From: Arachis hypogaea
Taxonomy: Eukaryota > Streptophyta > Magnoliopsida > Fabales > Fabaceae
Assembly: GCF_003086295.3 (NCBI RefSeq)
Contig: NC_092044.1
Location: 253,001-317,000 of the forward strand
Direction of reading: 5' to 3'
DNA length: 64,000 nucleotides
Positions within the stretch are counted from its first letter, which is position 1. Each line of letters opens with the position of its first letter. A model generated the notes under the pieces. That model was not told the origin of the DNA, did no database searches, and was given only the letters and a program-made list of their open reading frames with translations. Positions 22,330 to 33,780 of this stretch are shown one piece after another. The position numbers and the translations under genes were made by a program.

Positions 22330-23945
22330 TGTACTGAACCTTTATCACTCTATTGTATCACAGTTGTGCTTCACAGCTTTATAGTCTATTCCATGAATAT
22401 CAGTTGTGATTATGTAATGTCAGTGTGCTGGTGTGAGGCAATACATTGCAACTAGATTTTTGGTTCAATAATGTCACCTTCATTTTCAGGAAAAAGACTC
22501 TCTCCTTTATGGAAATACTTATATTCAGTAACTTAAAATTGTATTCCAAATTGATCTTTACTAAGTACGAGAGTATACATCTTTGGGAGATTTTTGCAGA
22601 CTTGTATCAATCGCTTGGCAGATAGCAGGTTCGCTTGAAGAGGAGCAACGAATGCATTCTGTTCCCATTACTCCATGCTGTTCTTGGAGAGGAGCAAAAT
22701 GGAAATGAATTATAATATACAGTCCCCATGAAAAGGCCTATGGACTTTTTTCTTTTTCCTAGTTGAATTAGGAACTGTTTCTTTCTCTGCTTTTTAATAG
22801 CTTCGGCTTGCAAAGTTCTTCTACTATTGTACTTGAATGTATCTTTTTTGGTTGAAAAGAAAAGAAAAAAAAATTGTGTGTGTGTGAAAGAGAGAGAGAG
22901 TGTTTGTGTGTGTAATTCTCCTTCCATATTTAGCCCCTCTTAATCTTTAAAAGCTAAGGTTATCAATTTTGAACATTTGTGTCATAGGACCGATGCCACT
23001 TTCCTGGATAAATTCCTACAGAAAGGTAAACTCACAATTCCTTTTTGCTCTTTGCTCTTGTAAAATTTATTTGAAGGCTCTGGTTGATTCCTCTGCTACT
23101 TTTAAAGGCTATAGAACTATAGTTGGAGATTGAAGGTTTCAAATGTTAGTCTTCCTTTAAATATGCTGATCTTTGAGGAATGTATTTGAGTTGATCGACC
23201 TTTTTTATTATTTTGTTCTTTGGGGGTGCCCTTATGGGTTGTGGGTGCATCATGGTTACAAGGTTATACTTGATTGTCCTTGCTATTAACATCTTTTTCT
23301 GAATTTCACAACCACCCAGGTGGATCAATTTTGGCCCCATTTGCTGACTCTTTCGCTCCTTTGTATTTTGCACCGAGAGACATTAAGGAAGTTATGTCAA
23401 CTGAGCAGCCTTGTGATTTAGCATATGAATTTGGGGATGGACTTTTTGATGTGAAAGAATTCCCACAATGCTTTCCAAAACCTGGTAAGCACCATTTGTT
23501 TCTTTCATACAATGTGTTTATGACTGTACGTTCATATTGCATCTTCATACCATTAACTGAATTCTAAACTTGCCATATTTTTACTCTAAACATCTCTATG
23601 ATAGATTTCAGCATGGTCTACTACTGTATCATTGTTTTCTTGGTGACCCTTTTACCACTTCATAGGTTTCTTATTCTGTTATGTGATTATACAACATATA
23701 ACAAACACGGTGGCTATGCATCGCTTAAGGTGCTGGCACGTGCCGAATTTATTTAATTTCAGTTGTCTCTGGTATTTGCAGTTAAACATCCTTACCCTTT
23801 CAACGATCAACTTGTTATATATATCCGTCATATAGGTCCAGGGGTTTGTATAGGTCAAGCATGGCAAGAGGGAACAAAGATAGAGCAAGTGCCACGGAAA
23901 TTATGCAGCGAAATTTTAATGGTGAAGGATTATAGATCATTGTGA
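22330..23945 (+). pseudogene. Gene A fragment, copy B (introns retained, exons eroded)
   Basis: Colinear with gene A from intron 2 to the stop codon, with no exons 1-2. Exon 3 is cut after its first eight bases. Exon 4 breaks after 'gcaggttcgc', followed by about 15 bp of filler resembling nearby 'cttggagaggagcaa'. Exon 5 (22990-23027) is whole, exon 6 is lost after 'gctata', exon 7 (23320-23484) and exon 8 (23782-23945) are nearly intact. Retained introns show DNA-level duplication, not retroposition. Non-functional: no start and missing exons. Confidence 0.85.
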
Positions 23946-24256
23946 GATCATTGAATGAATTATTTGTTATACAGCTTGCATCCAATATTTGCTGTTTTAG
24001 TTAGAGATGGAACAGAGTGTATAGCTTGTTAAGAGAATTGCATGGTGTCAGAGGTAAGGTAACTTTATTGAGAAGTGACTGCCAGTGTGTTTCGATCATA
24101 GCAATGTATTTATATCCTTATTCAGATTCAAGGTAGTTTGTACTTTATAGACATTGATTATTCTGGTTGAAAAATGAATACAAGTAGTTACATTAGTTGT
24201 TTATTTGAAATTCAAAATGTAATGATTTTGTTAGGAGTGTACTTACATATTCACCT

Positions 24257-25600
24257 TTATTCACATCAGCATGCAATAAACAGAAACACTGTAGTTACAA
24301 CTTATAAACCACGGTACAACTATTTATCGCTTCAGCCTCGATACACATCTAAGCGTTTATGTCAATTAAATTTAACTAAGTTGGTCTAAATTTAACATAA
24401 ATGTGTCTAAATTATATGCTTCTTCTTTCCGTAAAAAATAGCAAAAGAATTTCTTTATCGTGAAACAAGAATTTCTTAACTTTAACATCGAAAGTTTTTA
24501 AAGCTCTAAACTTGATACAGTAGTTTTTTTTATGTTTCTTATTCTTCTTCGTACATAAGTGCTTTTATTGTCAAAAAGGATAAACTAAAAAATAAAATAT
24601 AAAACTGCATAATTATTTCGTTTTTTTTGTTTTTTCTTATTTGTTTTATTCTTTGTAGAAGATGAAATAAAAAAAAATGAGTGTGAAACAAAAAGAATTA
24701 TAACACCAAGAAAAAAGTGGAAGAGGAGCAGGAAGTATTTAGAAAAAATACGAAACAGAAAAATAGTATCGAAATTTTTTAAGCACAATACATAAATTTT
24801 TTAATTTTTATACCAAAATTTTGTTAACCGTAACGCATAAAATAGAATGTTAAAGTTTGTTTTACTTCTTATTCTTCTTTTTTGTTACTCTTATTTTTTT
24901 TTTCTTTTTTTCATGTATTTTCTTTTGTTTGTTCTTCTCTTGTTCTTGTTTTTTTTTTTAGAGAGAGAGAAAAAAAGAAAAAATAATAAAGAAGAAAAAA
25001 AAGAGAAAAAGATGTAGAAAAAGGGAGAGAAGAAAGAAAAAGAAGATATGATGATAATAAAAGAGGATAAAGAGAAGGAAGAAAAACGTAAAGAAAAAAT
25101 GTGTGTATGAGATTTGACTTAGTTGGACTTAATTAAAAAAAATTGATTTTCTAGTATTTTTTTTCCAATACCGAATTAGTACATATATTCCAAGAGATAA
25201 CAGATCAACCAAGTAACACCTGTTATGTTAGATAAGAGTTATTTAAACTAATTAATTTAAATATATTTTGATGAGTTTTATAAAAATAAAATTTAATTCT
25301 TTTTAGATGTAATAGGATTTTTAATTAAAAAATCTAAATTTTTATACTAGAACTTAATGAGTTATAGTGAGTTAAAATAATTGTGAAAATATTTTGAGTT
25401 TTGATATCTAGAAGTTATGTTGTTTTAATTGTTTTAACATTTTTTCAAAAATTAAAAATTAAAAATTAAAAATTAAAAATATATAACTAAAATTAAAAAT
25501 TAATATATTCAAAAATATATAACTAAAGATTTGAAAGATATTTTATTTTTGCTTATTACAATTTGTTACTAAAATAACTAATATATTTTTCACATAGTGA
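24257..25600 (+). repeat. Array spacer, copy 2
   Basis: Homologous to 19273-20530 and 54645-55517, including the purine-rich run (about 24960-25100) and the 'cctgttatgttagataagag' block. It ends where LTR-like DNA begins. A short imperfect (AAATTAAA)n run lies near 25450-25490. Confidence 0.75.
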
Positions 25601-25619
25601 TAAATAATTTAAAAGATAT

Positions 25620-26313
25620 TTTAATTTAAACTAACTTTTAGCACCTCATGATCGTACTAAAAGTTAAAGCGTCACTTACCTCTAAATCTTTATATTTTAT
25701 ATTATCTTTATTTAATATTGAGCTTTCGCAAATACGAACCGAAATTTTAAACAAGAAATCGAAATAAAACTTTATTTTAATTCACTTAACCACAGAAGTA
25801 TAAATATTCACATAGCTATAAGGTTTATATATATAGACATATTCAAAGATTGTCAAATACAAGTCCTACCCCTCTAAAATTCAAAACAACTAACGGCGAG
25901 GGAAAAATAAAATCTATGACTAAACTAAATACAGAAAGTAGGAATACATGTATATGTTAAGCTTCATAGTTTGGTCGCGGCCTCGCGCCGAGAATTCCTA
26001 AACCTGTCACTGAACAAAAGAAATCTGTAGGAGGGTGAGAACTTCATCCTCGCAGATTCTCAGTAGGGATAGAGAATGGCATGAGAGTAAAGAATTAAGT
26101 TGCAAATAATCGCTTTTCAACTTTAAAAAAAATTACCTTTAGAATTCTTTAAAACTCACTTTAAAGACTTCGATTAGTTCTCAGTAAGTTAAATCATTTA
26201 AGAAAATCCCAATCAGCAGCAGTAGCAACCGAAACCCGTAACAAACAGACTAACTAAAGCACATAAAGAGAAACAAACACAACACATACACAATCACAGA
26301 AAAATACAACAAA
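25620..26313. mobile_element. LTR-like fragment replacing the copy 2 promoter
   Basis: Contains phrases shared with the larger repeat at 46120-48560: 'catgatcgtacta', 'caagtcctacccctct', 'ggcgagggaaaa' and 'gtgagaac...tctcagtaggga'. It stops sharply at about 26313, where 'acaagtataatcacgcaaatcc' resumes sequence shared with copy 3 (63711 on). Hence the DNA upstream of copy 2, including the TGGGCC box seen for copies 1 and 3, is not the ancestral one. Confidence 0.6.
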
Positions 26314-26800
26314 CAAGTATAATCACGCAAATCCATCAGCGGAGAAAAAGAAAATTCAATTTATCGTTGCTATTTAGTTTCTTCTCTTCTGTGATATATC
26401 TTGAGTAAATGATGTTTGCAATTCGATCAATCATTACGTTTTTAGTGCTCTGGATTTGGATTTTTTTTGTGATTTACGTTCTCCTTCAAATCATTATCAC
26501 ATTATTTACAATTGCAACAGCCGAATCCTGAATTCTAATTCGTTTTTTTTCTATTGTGTAGTTCTAGTTTTGGAAAATTCGGTTTCACGTTATAGGCTAG
26601 GGTTTCACACTAGTTAAAGTTCAGTATTATGTGTGCCTTGTTTTTAAGGAAAGAAAGATTATTAGATGAATTTTTAATTTTCTAATGTTTTTGGTTCATA
26701 TTTATAAAGTTGGATCTAGATTTAGAACGAAAATATCTTTTATGTGTAAATTTTGGGTTGGATGTTTGTTGATTTTGAAGAGTTCTGGTTTTGTTCTAGG

Positions 26801-27313
26801 ATGGCTCACAGCGATGACGATGTCCTAGGTCTGGGAAATAAGGCTCTGAGCGGCACCAAAAGGAAGTCTCCTGATGACTCCTCAGAAGAAGAAAAGGAGA
26901 AGGAGGACAAGGGATTCCAAGTGGAATCTCCAGATAACAATAACAAAAGACCAAGGACAGAAGAGGAGAATGTCCTTGAAGAGGAGGAGCAGAATCAACT
27001 TGGAGAATTGGGATGCAGTCCTGATGTTGCAAACCAAATGATGAACCATTCTCGCTTCCTTTTGTTACTCAAAAGGTATCCTCTTGAGGCCAGGGATTAC
27101 TCCCTCATGACTGAAACAAGGAATCTGATTGGTCAAGTTCAGTTTCTTGCTATGAATGTATCGGAATATCCTGATTTTTCGAGGCAATTCCCTGAAGCGG
27201 GGAGGATTCCTTGTGTGACACTTTTTCACGGATTCCAAGTACTTGCTTGGTGTCCAATGGATGAGGGTACTACTGCAGAGAATGTTGCTGCCCTGGGAGC
27301 TCCAGACAATTGA
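26801..27313 (+). CDS. Acidic NLS/thioredoxin-like protein, copy 2 (open)
   Basis: A 170-aa frame from the ATG just after the TTCTAG|G acceptor; the longer frame starting at 26753 runs through the intron and is not used. Residues 1-67 are highly charged, with SP motifs and basic clusters (TKRKSP at 19-24, NKRPRTEEEN at 48-57), suggesting a nuclear, disordered tail. Residues of about 85-150 follow a thioredoxin pattern: FLLLL strand, VQFLAMNVSEYPDFSRQF, RIPCVTLFHG with cis-Pro at 137. The site expected to hold CxxC reads KRYPLEARDY, so redox activity is unlikely; a binding role is a guess. The only cysteines are at 72, 138 and 151. It ends AALGAPDN. Transcription depends on LTR-like upstream DNA. 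Confidence 0.6.
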   Translation: MAHSDDDVLGLGNKALSGTKRKSPDDSSEEEKEKEDKGFQVESPDNNNKRPRTEEENVLEEEEQNQLGELGCSPDVANQMMNHSRFLLLLKRYPLEARDYSLMTETRNLIGQVQFLAMNVSEYPDFSRQFPEAGRIPCVTLFHGFQVLAWCPMDEGTTAENVAALGAPDN

Positions 27314-27703
27314 GGCCAATGCTTTTGTGCAGAGTATGTCCAATGATAGTGATATATAGAAATAAGTGAAAATTAGGAGTTTATGCATGAATGTGTCACA
27401 GATACAGTGGGTATGTGTCACAGATTCGTGATTCATGATATAACATGTTTAGTTTGTGTTAGAGACCAACAATGTGTTAGGTCATCGTTTCTATGACCCT
27501 ACTTAATTTTGTACGGTATCCCTTTAACTCGTGCATTTATTAGAGTTTCAGTCTTGCAATATGCAAATAATTAGTTGAATAATTCACGGCTTTAACTAAT
27601 ATATATCATGTAAGTGAAATTTGGAACAACAAACGTATAAATCTTCAAATGCGCTTGTAACATATCAATGTCATTCATTTCATCAGTAATTAGTTACATT
27701 ACA
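27314..27703. other. Spacer between copy 2 and gene A fragment C
   Basis: The first 75 bp match the 3' flank of copy 1 ('gataatgatag...aggagtttatgca' type). After 27420 a phrase 'attcatgatataacatgtttagtttgtgttag' recurs near 38716-38750, so some dispersed repeat is present. No gene is seen. Confidence 0.5.
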
Positions 27704-28110
27704 TATGAAGTTTCAAATGTTAGTCTTCCTTTAAATATGTTGATGACATTGTGGTTTAATGAAGGATATTTGAGGAATGCATTTGAGTTGATCGACCTCT
27801 TTTTATTATTTTGTTCTTTGGGGGTGGCCCTTATGGCCATGGGTTGTGGGTGCATCATGGTTACAAGGTTACACTTGATTGTGCTTACTATTTCACAACC
27901 ACCCAGGTGGATCAATTTTGGCACCGTTTGCCGCTCCTTTGTATTTTGCACTGAGAGACTTTAAGGAAGTTATGCCAACTGAGCAGCCTTGTGATTTAGC
28001 ATACGAATTTGGGGATGGGCTTTTCGATGTGAAAGAATTCCCACAAGGCTTTCCAAAAACTGGTCAGCACCATTTGTTTCTTTCATACAATGTGTTTATG
28101 AAGTGGGAAT
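27704..28110 (+). pseudogene. Gene A fragment, copy C (end of intron 6 and exon 7)
   Basis: Matches the 3' part of gene A intron 6 and exon 7 (27907-28062). Nine bases are missing from exon 7, removing three residues from the PFADSFAPL segment. The fragment stops shortly after the exon 7 donor. No other exon is nearby, so it cannot be functional. Confidence 0.85.
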
Positions 28111-28344
28111 TCTGTTACCCCCGCCTCTGAAGTGGTATCAATGGCTATCACAATGAAACTTTGGTGTTTTGGTGGGGAATCCCTTCCTTTTCAGTTACTG
28201 CTGACTATACATGCTTCACCACGTAATTTCTTTCTCTTGGAACGAATAATAAAATAAAGAGTAGTACTCTTTAAACTGAAAAACTGTGATCTGATAGTGA
28301 TTTGTAGAATCTTCTGCTGGGGGCTAATTCCTCTTTATGTTGTG

Positions 28345-29072
28345 AAGAAACTTGGCTATGTTAAAATCAAGCAAGGATACAAGATATGCCATTGACTCGG
28401 TTGTGACACATGAATGAAAAATATGGTCATGATGCTTATCGAAAGGTAGTCTCGATATTTCATTATGTTACGGTTGACTATTGCTTATTTGAATTTGTGG
28501 TGCTATAGTTGCATAGTTGATATAGTAATTTAGTTCTCTTATAGAGGAGTAAAGCGATACCCTTAGCTAGATGTAATGTTGGCTGAATGTTAGTAGTATT
28601 TTGGATGCAGTTGGATGTGATTGGTATAGATGAGTTCTGCTGCAAGGCTGCTGATGAAGATGGTAAAATTGTGATTGTTGCTGGCCTGGATGGTGATTAC
28701 TTGAGGTACTTTATGCAGATATGCTAATCGTTGTTGTGTTCAATACATTTGTTTTACTGCGCTGGAAATGTTACCAATCTAGATGCTTTTCAAACTTTTT
28801 TTCTGCTATCTATGTTCTTTAGGAAAAGCTTTGGTTCTGTGCTTCACATAATACCGCTTGCTGATACTGAATTATGCTGCAAGCGTGCTTTCTTCACTCT
28901 CAGGAAGACACAAGAGACACAAACTGAACTGATTGCTGGTTCTGATGTCTACATGCCAGTGTGCCGATATCACTATATTAACAGTGAAGTTGTCACTGAA
29001 ACTTCAAAGAATGTGTTGGAATCTGTCAAACGCAACAATGATTCACTTCTTGATGTAGCCACAAGGTTTTAG
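28345..29072 (+). pseudogene. Thymidine kinase (TK1-type) pseudogene
   Basis: Three remnant exons: 28345-28445 (RNLAMLKSSKDTRY... then a TGA after THE, then KYGHDAYRK), 28611-28705 (LDVIGIDE...[11 protein letters not shown]...AGLDGDYLR) and 28823-29072 ([13 protein letters not shown]...[17 protein letters not shown]...[12 protein letters not shown]). Exon junctions keep phase, so it derives from genomic duplication. The P-loop exon is absent. An in-frame gap follows DVIGIDE, where the family has a conserved AQFF segment. A second gap after LAD removes the first zinc-binding cysteine pair. Three internal deletions plus a stop make it non-functional. Confidence 0.88.
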
Positions 29073-30178
29073 TGTGGAGATACTTAAAACTTTCCCTAAA
29101 ATGATTTTTGGAGCATATTGTCTACTGCTATTGGTTAATTCAACAAGTTATCTTGGAATTTTGGTTGTCATAGGGTCTATGTAGTTGTATATAGATATAG
29201 TTATAAATATACTGGTATTCATAGTGGTTTTTAATTATTGTTGTGTTATCATATTTCAATGAAAGAAGTATTGCTTATCCTATGACATGAAATTTTGGTA
29301 TTTAGACGTTTTTTCTTTTTGGACGTTAACCTTTTGTAAAAGCATCTGTTTACTTTAGCCAAAATTGTCAACATACAATTCTATTTTGTAAATTACGTAG
29401 CATCTGTCATTTTATTTTGCAAATTACCTTTCATATTCTTCGTTTTCAAACTGGAGGTTCTTCCCGATGAGAATTCGATACTAAATAATTATAAGGTGTA
29501 AATGGTCCATGACTAGAGCTAGAGCAAAAAGAGTAAGACTAAAAAGCAGCTTTTTTGCAAGACTAAACTAGCCACGGAGGAAAAGACCAAGAGTAATCAG
29601 ATTGAATGTGAATTGCGAAAATGGACCACCCTTCTTTAGCTTTAAGAGTAGCCAAATGCAGCATGAATAAGTGACTTGGAGACCTAAGATGAAGCCAAAT
29701 TTAAGTGATTCAAAATGATAACAGAAATGGTTGGAATTACTGTCCTTTTTCTTGTGATTTTTGTGTAGTTTCCAATAACTTCAATTTCAAGAGCATTTTG
29801 ATTTTCTATTCAGATTTGCATATATAAGGGCCTAGACCATTATGATAGATAATGGTACTCTTTTAAGAAACTGTGCTGGCAGGATGTTTTTCTTAGTTGG
29901 ATTATTCTTAGTAGTGATAGATAAAAGTCATTAGCACCAATATCGAATGTACGTATTTATCCAAAAAGAGTTTTCTGAAAATGATCACTTTTCAAATATA
30001 TGCAACTGCAGCTATTATCATGTACATCCTTGCATTCTTCCCAACATTTCAATAACAATTGCATTTAACGATTTTCATTCTTACCAGAAAATAAGTGCGA
30101 TGCAACTATGGCTCAGTCAACAGATGACAACTAAATAGTAGTTAAACTCTTGAAGAAAAACATTACAATAGTTTTTAC
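29073..30178. other. Intergenic DNA, no gene seen
   Basis: AT-rich, no convincing coding potential, RNA gene or transposon ends. The next exons of the ABCF-like relic would be expected here on the minus strand and are not found. Confidence 0.55.
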
Positions 30179-32728
30179 AGGATAGCAGCGCATCATATAC
30201 AGAAGAGGATTTGAAGATAAGTCCAGTCCATCAACATGATGCTGACTGAACACTGCTATACGAACCTGCAGACAGACAGGCAGAAAGCATAACTAATGAC
30301 CCAAATTTCAAAACAAGACAAAACAATGATGATGAAAAGAGAGCATAAAGGAGAGACATCGCCATTCTTATAATAGTTAGTCCTTGCATGTCAAAGTCTA
30401 TTTATCTTTCCAACATTAGCTTTGCAAATCATGCGTAAGCTAGTTTAAATTTGTATCTAATTGGTAAAATAAAGAAGCATACTTTTCAGCAGCTGACATT
30501 CAAAATTATCATGGATGAATAAATATATAGTGCACTAACACAAAACATCAATTAGAAGGGTCACATAGTAAAGCAAAAGATAGCATGACATGAAGGTGAG
30601 AGACAATTGACTTGCAATGATGAAAGTGTTGGCAGATTTAGTAGTTACCTTAGCGGATCGGAAAACTGTCACAGAACTAGGATTTAGTTCCCCAGCAATT
30701 AATTCGAGTATAGTCGATTTGCCAATACCATTTGGTCCAACCACTGTAAAAACAAAGGATACAATTTATATTTTATAACATGAGACAAACAATGTGGCAG
30801 TCCTTTACTAGTTTCAACAACATTATCTCACACACAGCCGTAGGGCACATGTATTCAAGACAAGTTTGAAGAAAAGATGCAACCAGGCTGGCATATCTAC
30901 CATGCATTGGCATCATAAAAGTCACTACAATCATCAATATGTAATAGGTAGGACTTCAAGATCGGTGAAAGAAAAGAGAGAGTTCAAAGAGAAGCAATAG
31001 TGGTTTGAATTGTGTATTGTACGTCCTTAATGAGCTAAGCACAGATTAGTGCTGATATACAATGAGGAGATAAGATAAGAAAAATCTGAACAGTCATTTC
31101 ATAGTTCATACTTTAGTTATGGAAACTGTAACTAACAGCTGTCCTATCCTAGCTGGCTCTATTCTACTAACTAACTACTACTCTAGACTTCAATAGCTTA
31201 CTCTATTAGTGATTACAATAGAACATTTGGATTTTTTGTACATAAGCTAGGAGACGAAATGATGACTAATGGTTTCTATGTAATATGGATGTGTATAGGA
31301 ATATGAGTGTGATAAGTATGAATATAACTAAGAAGAATAGAATTATTGATAAAAAATTAGAATAGAGAAAAGAGAATCCAGAGAGACGAGAGCCTTCAAT
31401 AAATTCAACATATTCCATTACAATTTATATCACAGTAGAATAGCAGAACCAAATAGATAATATGGAGAATATAGAAGATAGAAACAGAGAGTAGAAGAAC
31501 AGAGTATGATCACAGATAAGGGAATATCAATGTTATAATTCCTCAGTGAGGATTGTATTAAATAACTGTGTGATAAAAAAAGGAATACAGAAATGATAAT
31601 TTGGCCTTCAAGAGGCCAATTCTATCCCCAATTCCACTCCACTCTTTTTCATCTCCCCACAATTGCTAATTACGTCTATTTATATTTCTCTCCCTTCTAA
31701 CTAACTCCTAAAAGCACAGTGATCTCCATCACTCATTCATTTAGTTTTCTTGCCTCTCCTCCTATATGTAATATGTGTATTTGAAAGGGGTAGTTTTTCC
31801 TTTCTGCCCCTGAACTTCTTGGCTGCTGTGGTGTGTCACACAATACTATTTATACTATTTCTACTAATATCTAATTCTACTTCTACAAAGTAGACTTCTA
31901 CTTATTAGGCTAACTCAATTATACTCATCACATAACTCAAGCCCATTTACACTCATTACAAAATATGAATAGTAAACTATGTTAATATAGGCTGATAATA
32001 TAGTGAATTACAATGATTTTTACCAAGGATTCAAAAGAAAGGGGAGAAAAGTCATGCACAGGGATGGAGAAGCTTCTTACTTGCAATACGGCTGTCAAGG
32101 TCAATGCCGAAATTCAATTCTTAAATAGAATGGGTCCCCCAGGATAACCAAATGATGCATCACTGCAGTAAAATTTTGCAGAAAAGATAATAAAATAAGG
32201 TTAGAGATAGGCCAATCATGTGTCACAGATTCATTTATGTATAGATGTCTTTTGTCAACAATGTGAGTTAAAGAAGGGTTAATGCTCTTCTACCTGAAGC
32301 TTATGATGGGTGGGCCTGGTCTATCATCTGGGGTGGGGAACTCAAATTTGTAACTATATTGAACCAGATAAAACATAATTAATGACAGCTTGAAAGAGAA
32401 TTATTTAATGAGGAAAAAAAGGAAAAAAAAAAATAGCAGTTCATACTCAGGATCGTTAATAATTTCATCCACATGGCCCATTCGTTCCAAAGCCTGAAAT
32501 ATTGTTCAGAGAAGATATAAATTTCAATTTTAGTGATTTATTTAGAAGCTTCAAATAACCAACCATACAAGATCTTTCTCTCTCTCCGTGTGTGCACGCG
32601 CGTGTGTGTGTGATGAAGCTTTTGAGCATTTGATTGGTAATTAAAAAACAGATGCTATCAAGTACCTTGATTCTGGATTGAACAAGGGATGCTCTCTTGG
32701 CATTATAGCGGAACTTGTCAATGAAGGA
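30179..32728 (-). pseudogene. ABCF-type ATP-binding protein (ABCF3/GCN20-like) pseudogene fragment
   Basis: Six minus-strand exon remnants in phase: 32728-32666 (SFIDKFRYNAKRASLVQSRIK split over the junction), 32493-32447 (ALERMGHVDEIINDP), 32353-32294 (YKFEFPTPDDRPGPPIISF), 32162-about 32094 (DASFGYPGGPILFKN...), 30743-30649 (second nucleotide-binding domain Walker A, GPNGIGKST) and 30265-30179 (VRIAVFSQHHVDGLDLSSNP). They correspond to the middle of a cytosolic soluble ABCF protein. Everything before and the signature, Walker B and C-terminus after are missing. One base is missing in the fourth exon just after FKN, shifting the frame. The 1.35-kb intron at 30744-32093 seems enlarged by repeats. 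Confidence 0.85.
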
Positions 32729-33780
32729 CTGGTAGAAAAAAAAAGAAACCAACACAGCTCAAATATCAAATACAATCAATAAAAAGTTACATTGAGAAGT
32801 CAAATAATCAAAATTTGGTTCAACTAAAAAAATTATAAGTTTAAACTGATATAAGAAACCACATTGAGGAATGGAATTTCCATACAGCATTGCAAACATA
32901 CAGTAAGCTATAGTTTTCCGTCATAGTTTGCTATTCAAATTCCTCATAACGGTTAACATAAAAATTAAAATATGAAAGAAAGAACTAAAAATAATAAAAG
33001 AAAAATTAAAATCTTTACCTTGGCAGTGATGGAAACAAATCTGAAAGAGTGTGATGAAAAAAAAATCTGTAACAGAGAACTACTGTGAAATGAAGGGTAA
33101 TTTACCTAACTCCTCCAACGTAATTAATCTTCTCAACGCTGAACGTAGAAGCTAGAAATTTAACATTCACGTGAACGAATGAAAGCACTTCTGGGTTAGG
33201 GGTTCCAAAAAATTGCCAAACGTAACAGTGGGACGTTCAAGACGCTCAAACGAGCTTTTTTTCGTTTTTATTCCCCAACGTGAATGACAAACACACCCTT
33301 AATCAAATTGTCATATGAACAGGGTTTTGTTTTCAGCATCTTAGGAAGGCCATGATTGGCATATAAGATTATTATTGATTGAATCGATCTTATATTCTAA
33401 TTAATGATAACGAAAAGGTTTATTTGATAAACTAATCTCTATAGTTGACATATTCTCATGTTAAATATGGTGTTACGTAGCACTTGCACGCTGCACCTGA
33501 ACCTTTGCAGATGTTGCACTCGCAATTTTGTCAAATCGAACCGATACAAAACATAAATTATACAGCATTTCATGATAAACACATATCTAACTAAAGCAAA
33601 CGAATACATTCATAAGGAACCTAATTAAAAAACATTTAAACATAAAGACAGTTAGACAGAGTCTATAAAACACAAAAAAAACAAGGCACTACATAATGAT
33701 AATAAAGTTATGGATTCAAGAGATAGTGTAGGAAATCCTTCACCAAAAAGGTACCCAAAATGCAAACCATCTTTAAGTGA
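32729..33780. other. Spacer, no gene seen
   Basis: AT-rich region between the ABCF relic and the F-box gene's 3' end. I found no earlier ABCF exons. The F-box 3' UTR should lie near 33700-33780. Confidence 0.55.

Noticed and set aside
23274..23945. Gene A copy B as a second functional gene
   Set aside because: Exons 7-8 look good, but exons 1-2 are absent and exons 3, 4 and 6 are broken.
29947..30138. 63-aa frame
   Set aside because: No recognisable domain, AT-rich composition, no paralogue in the window.
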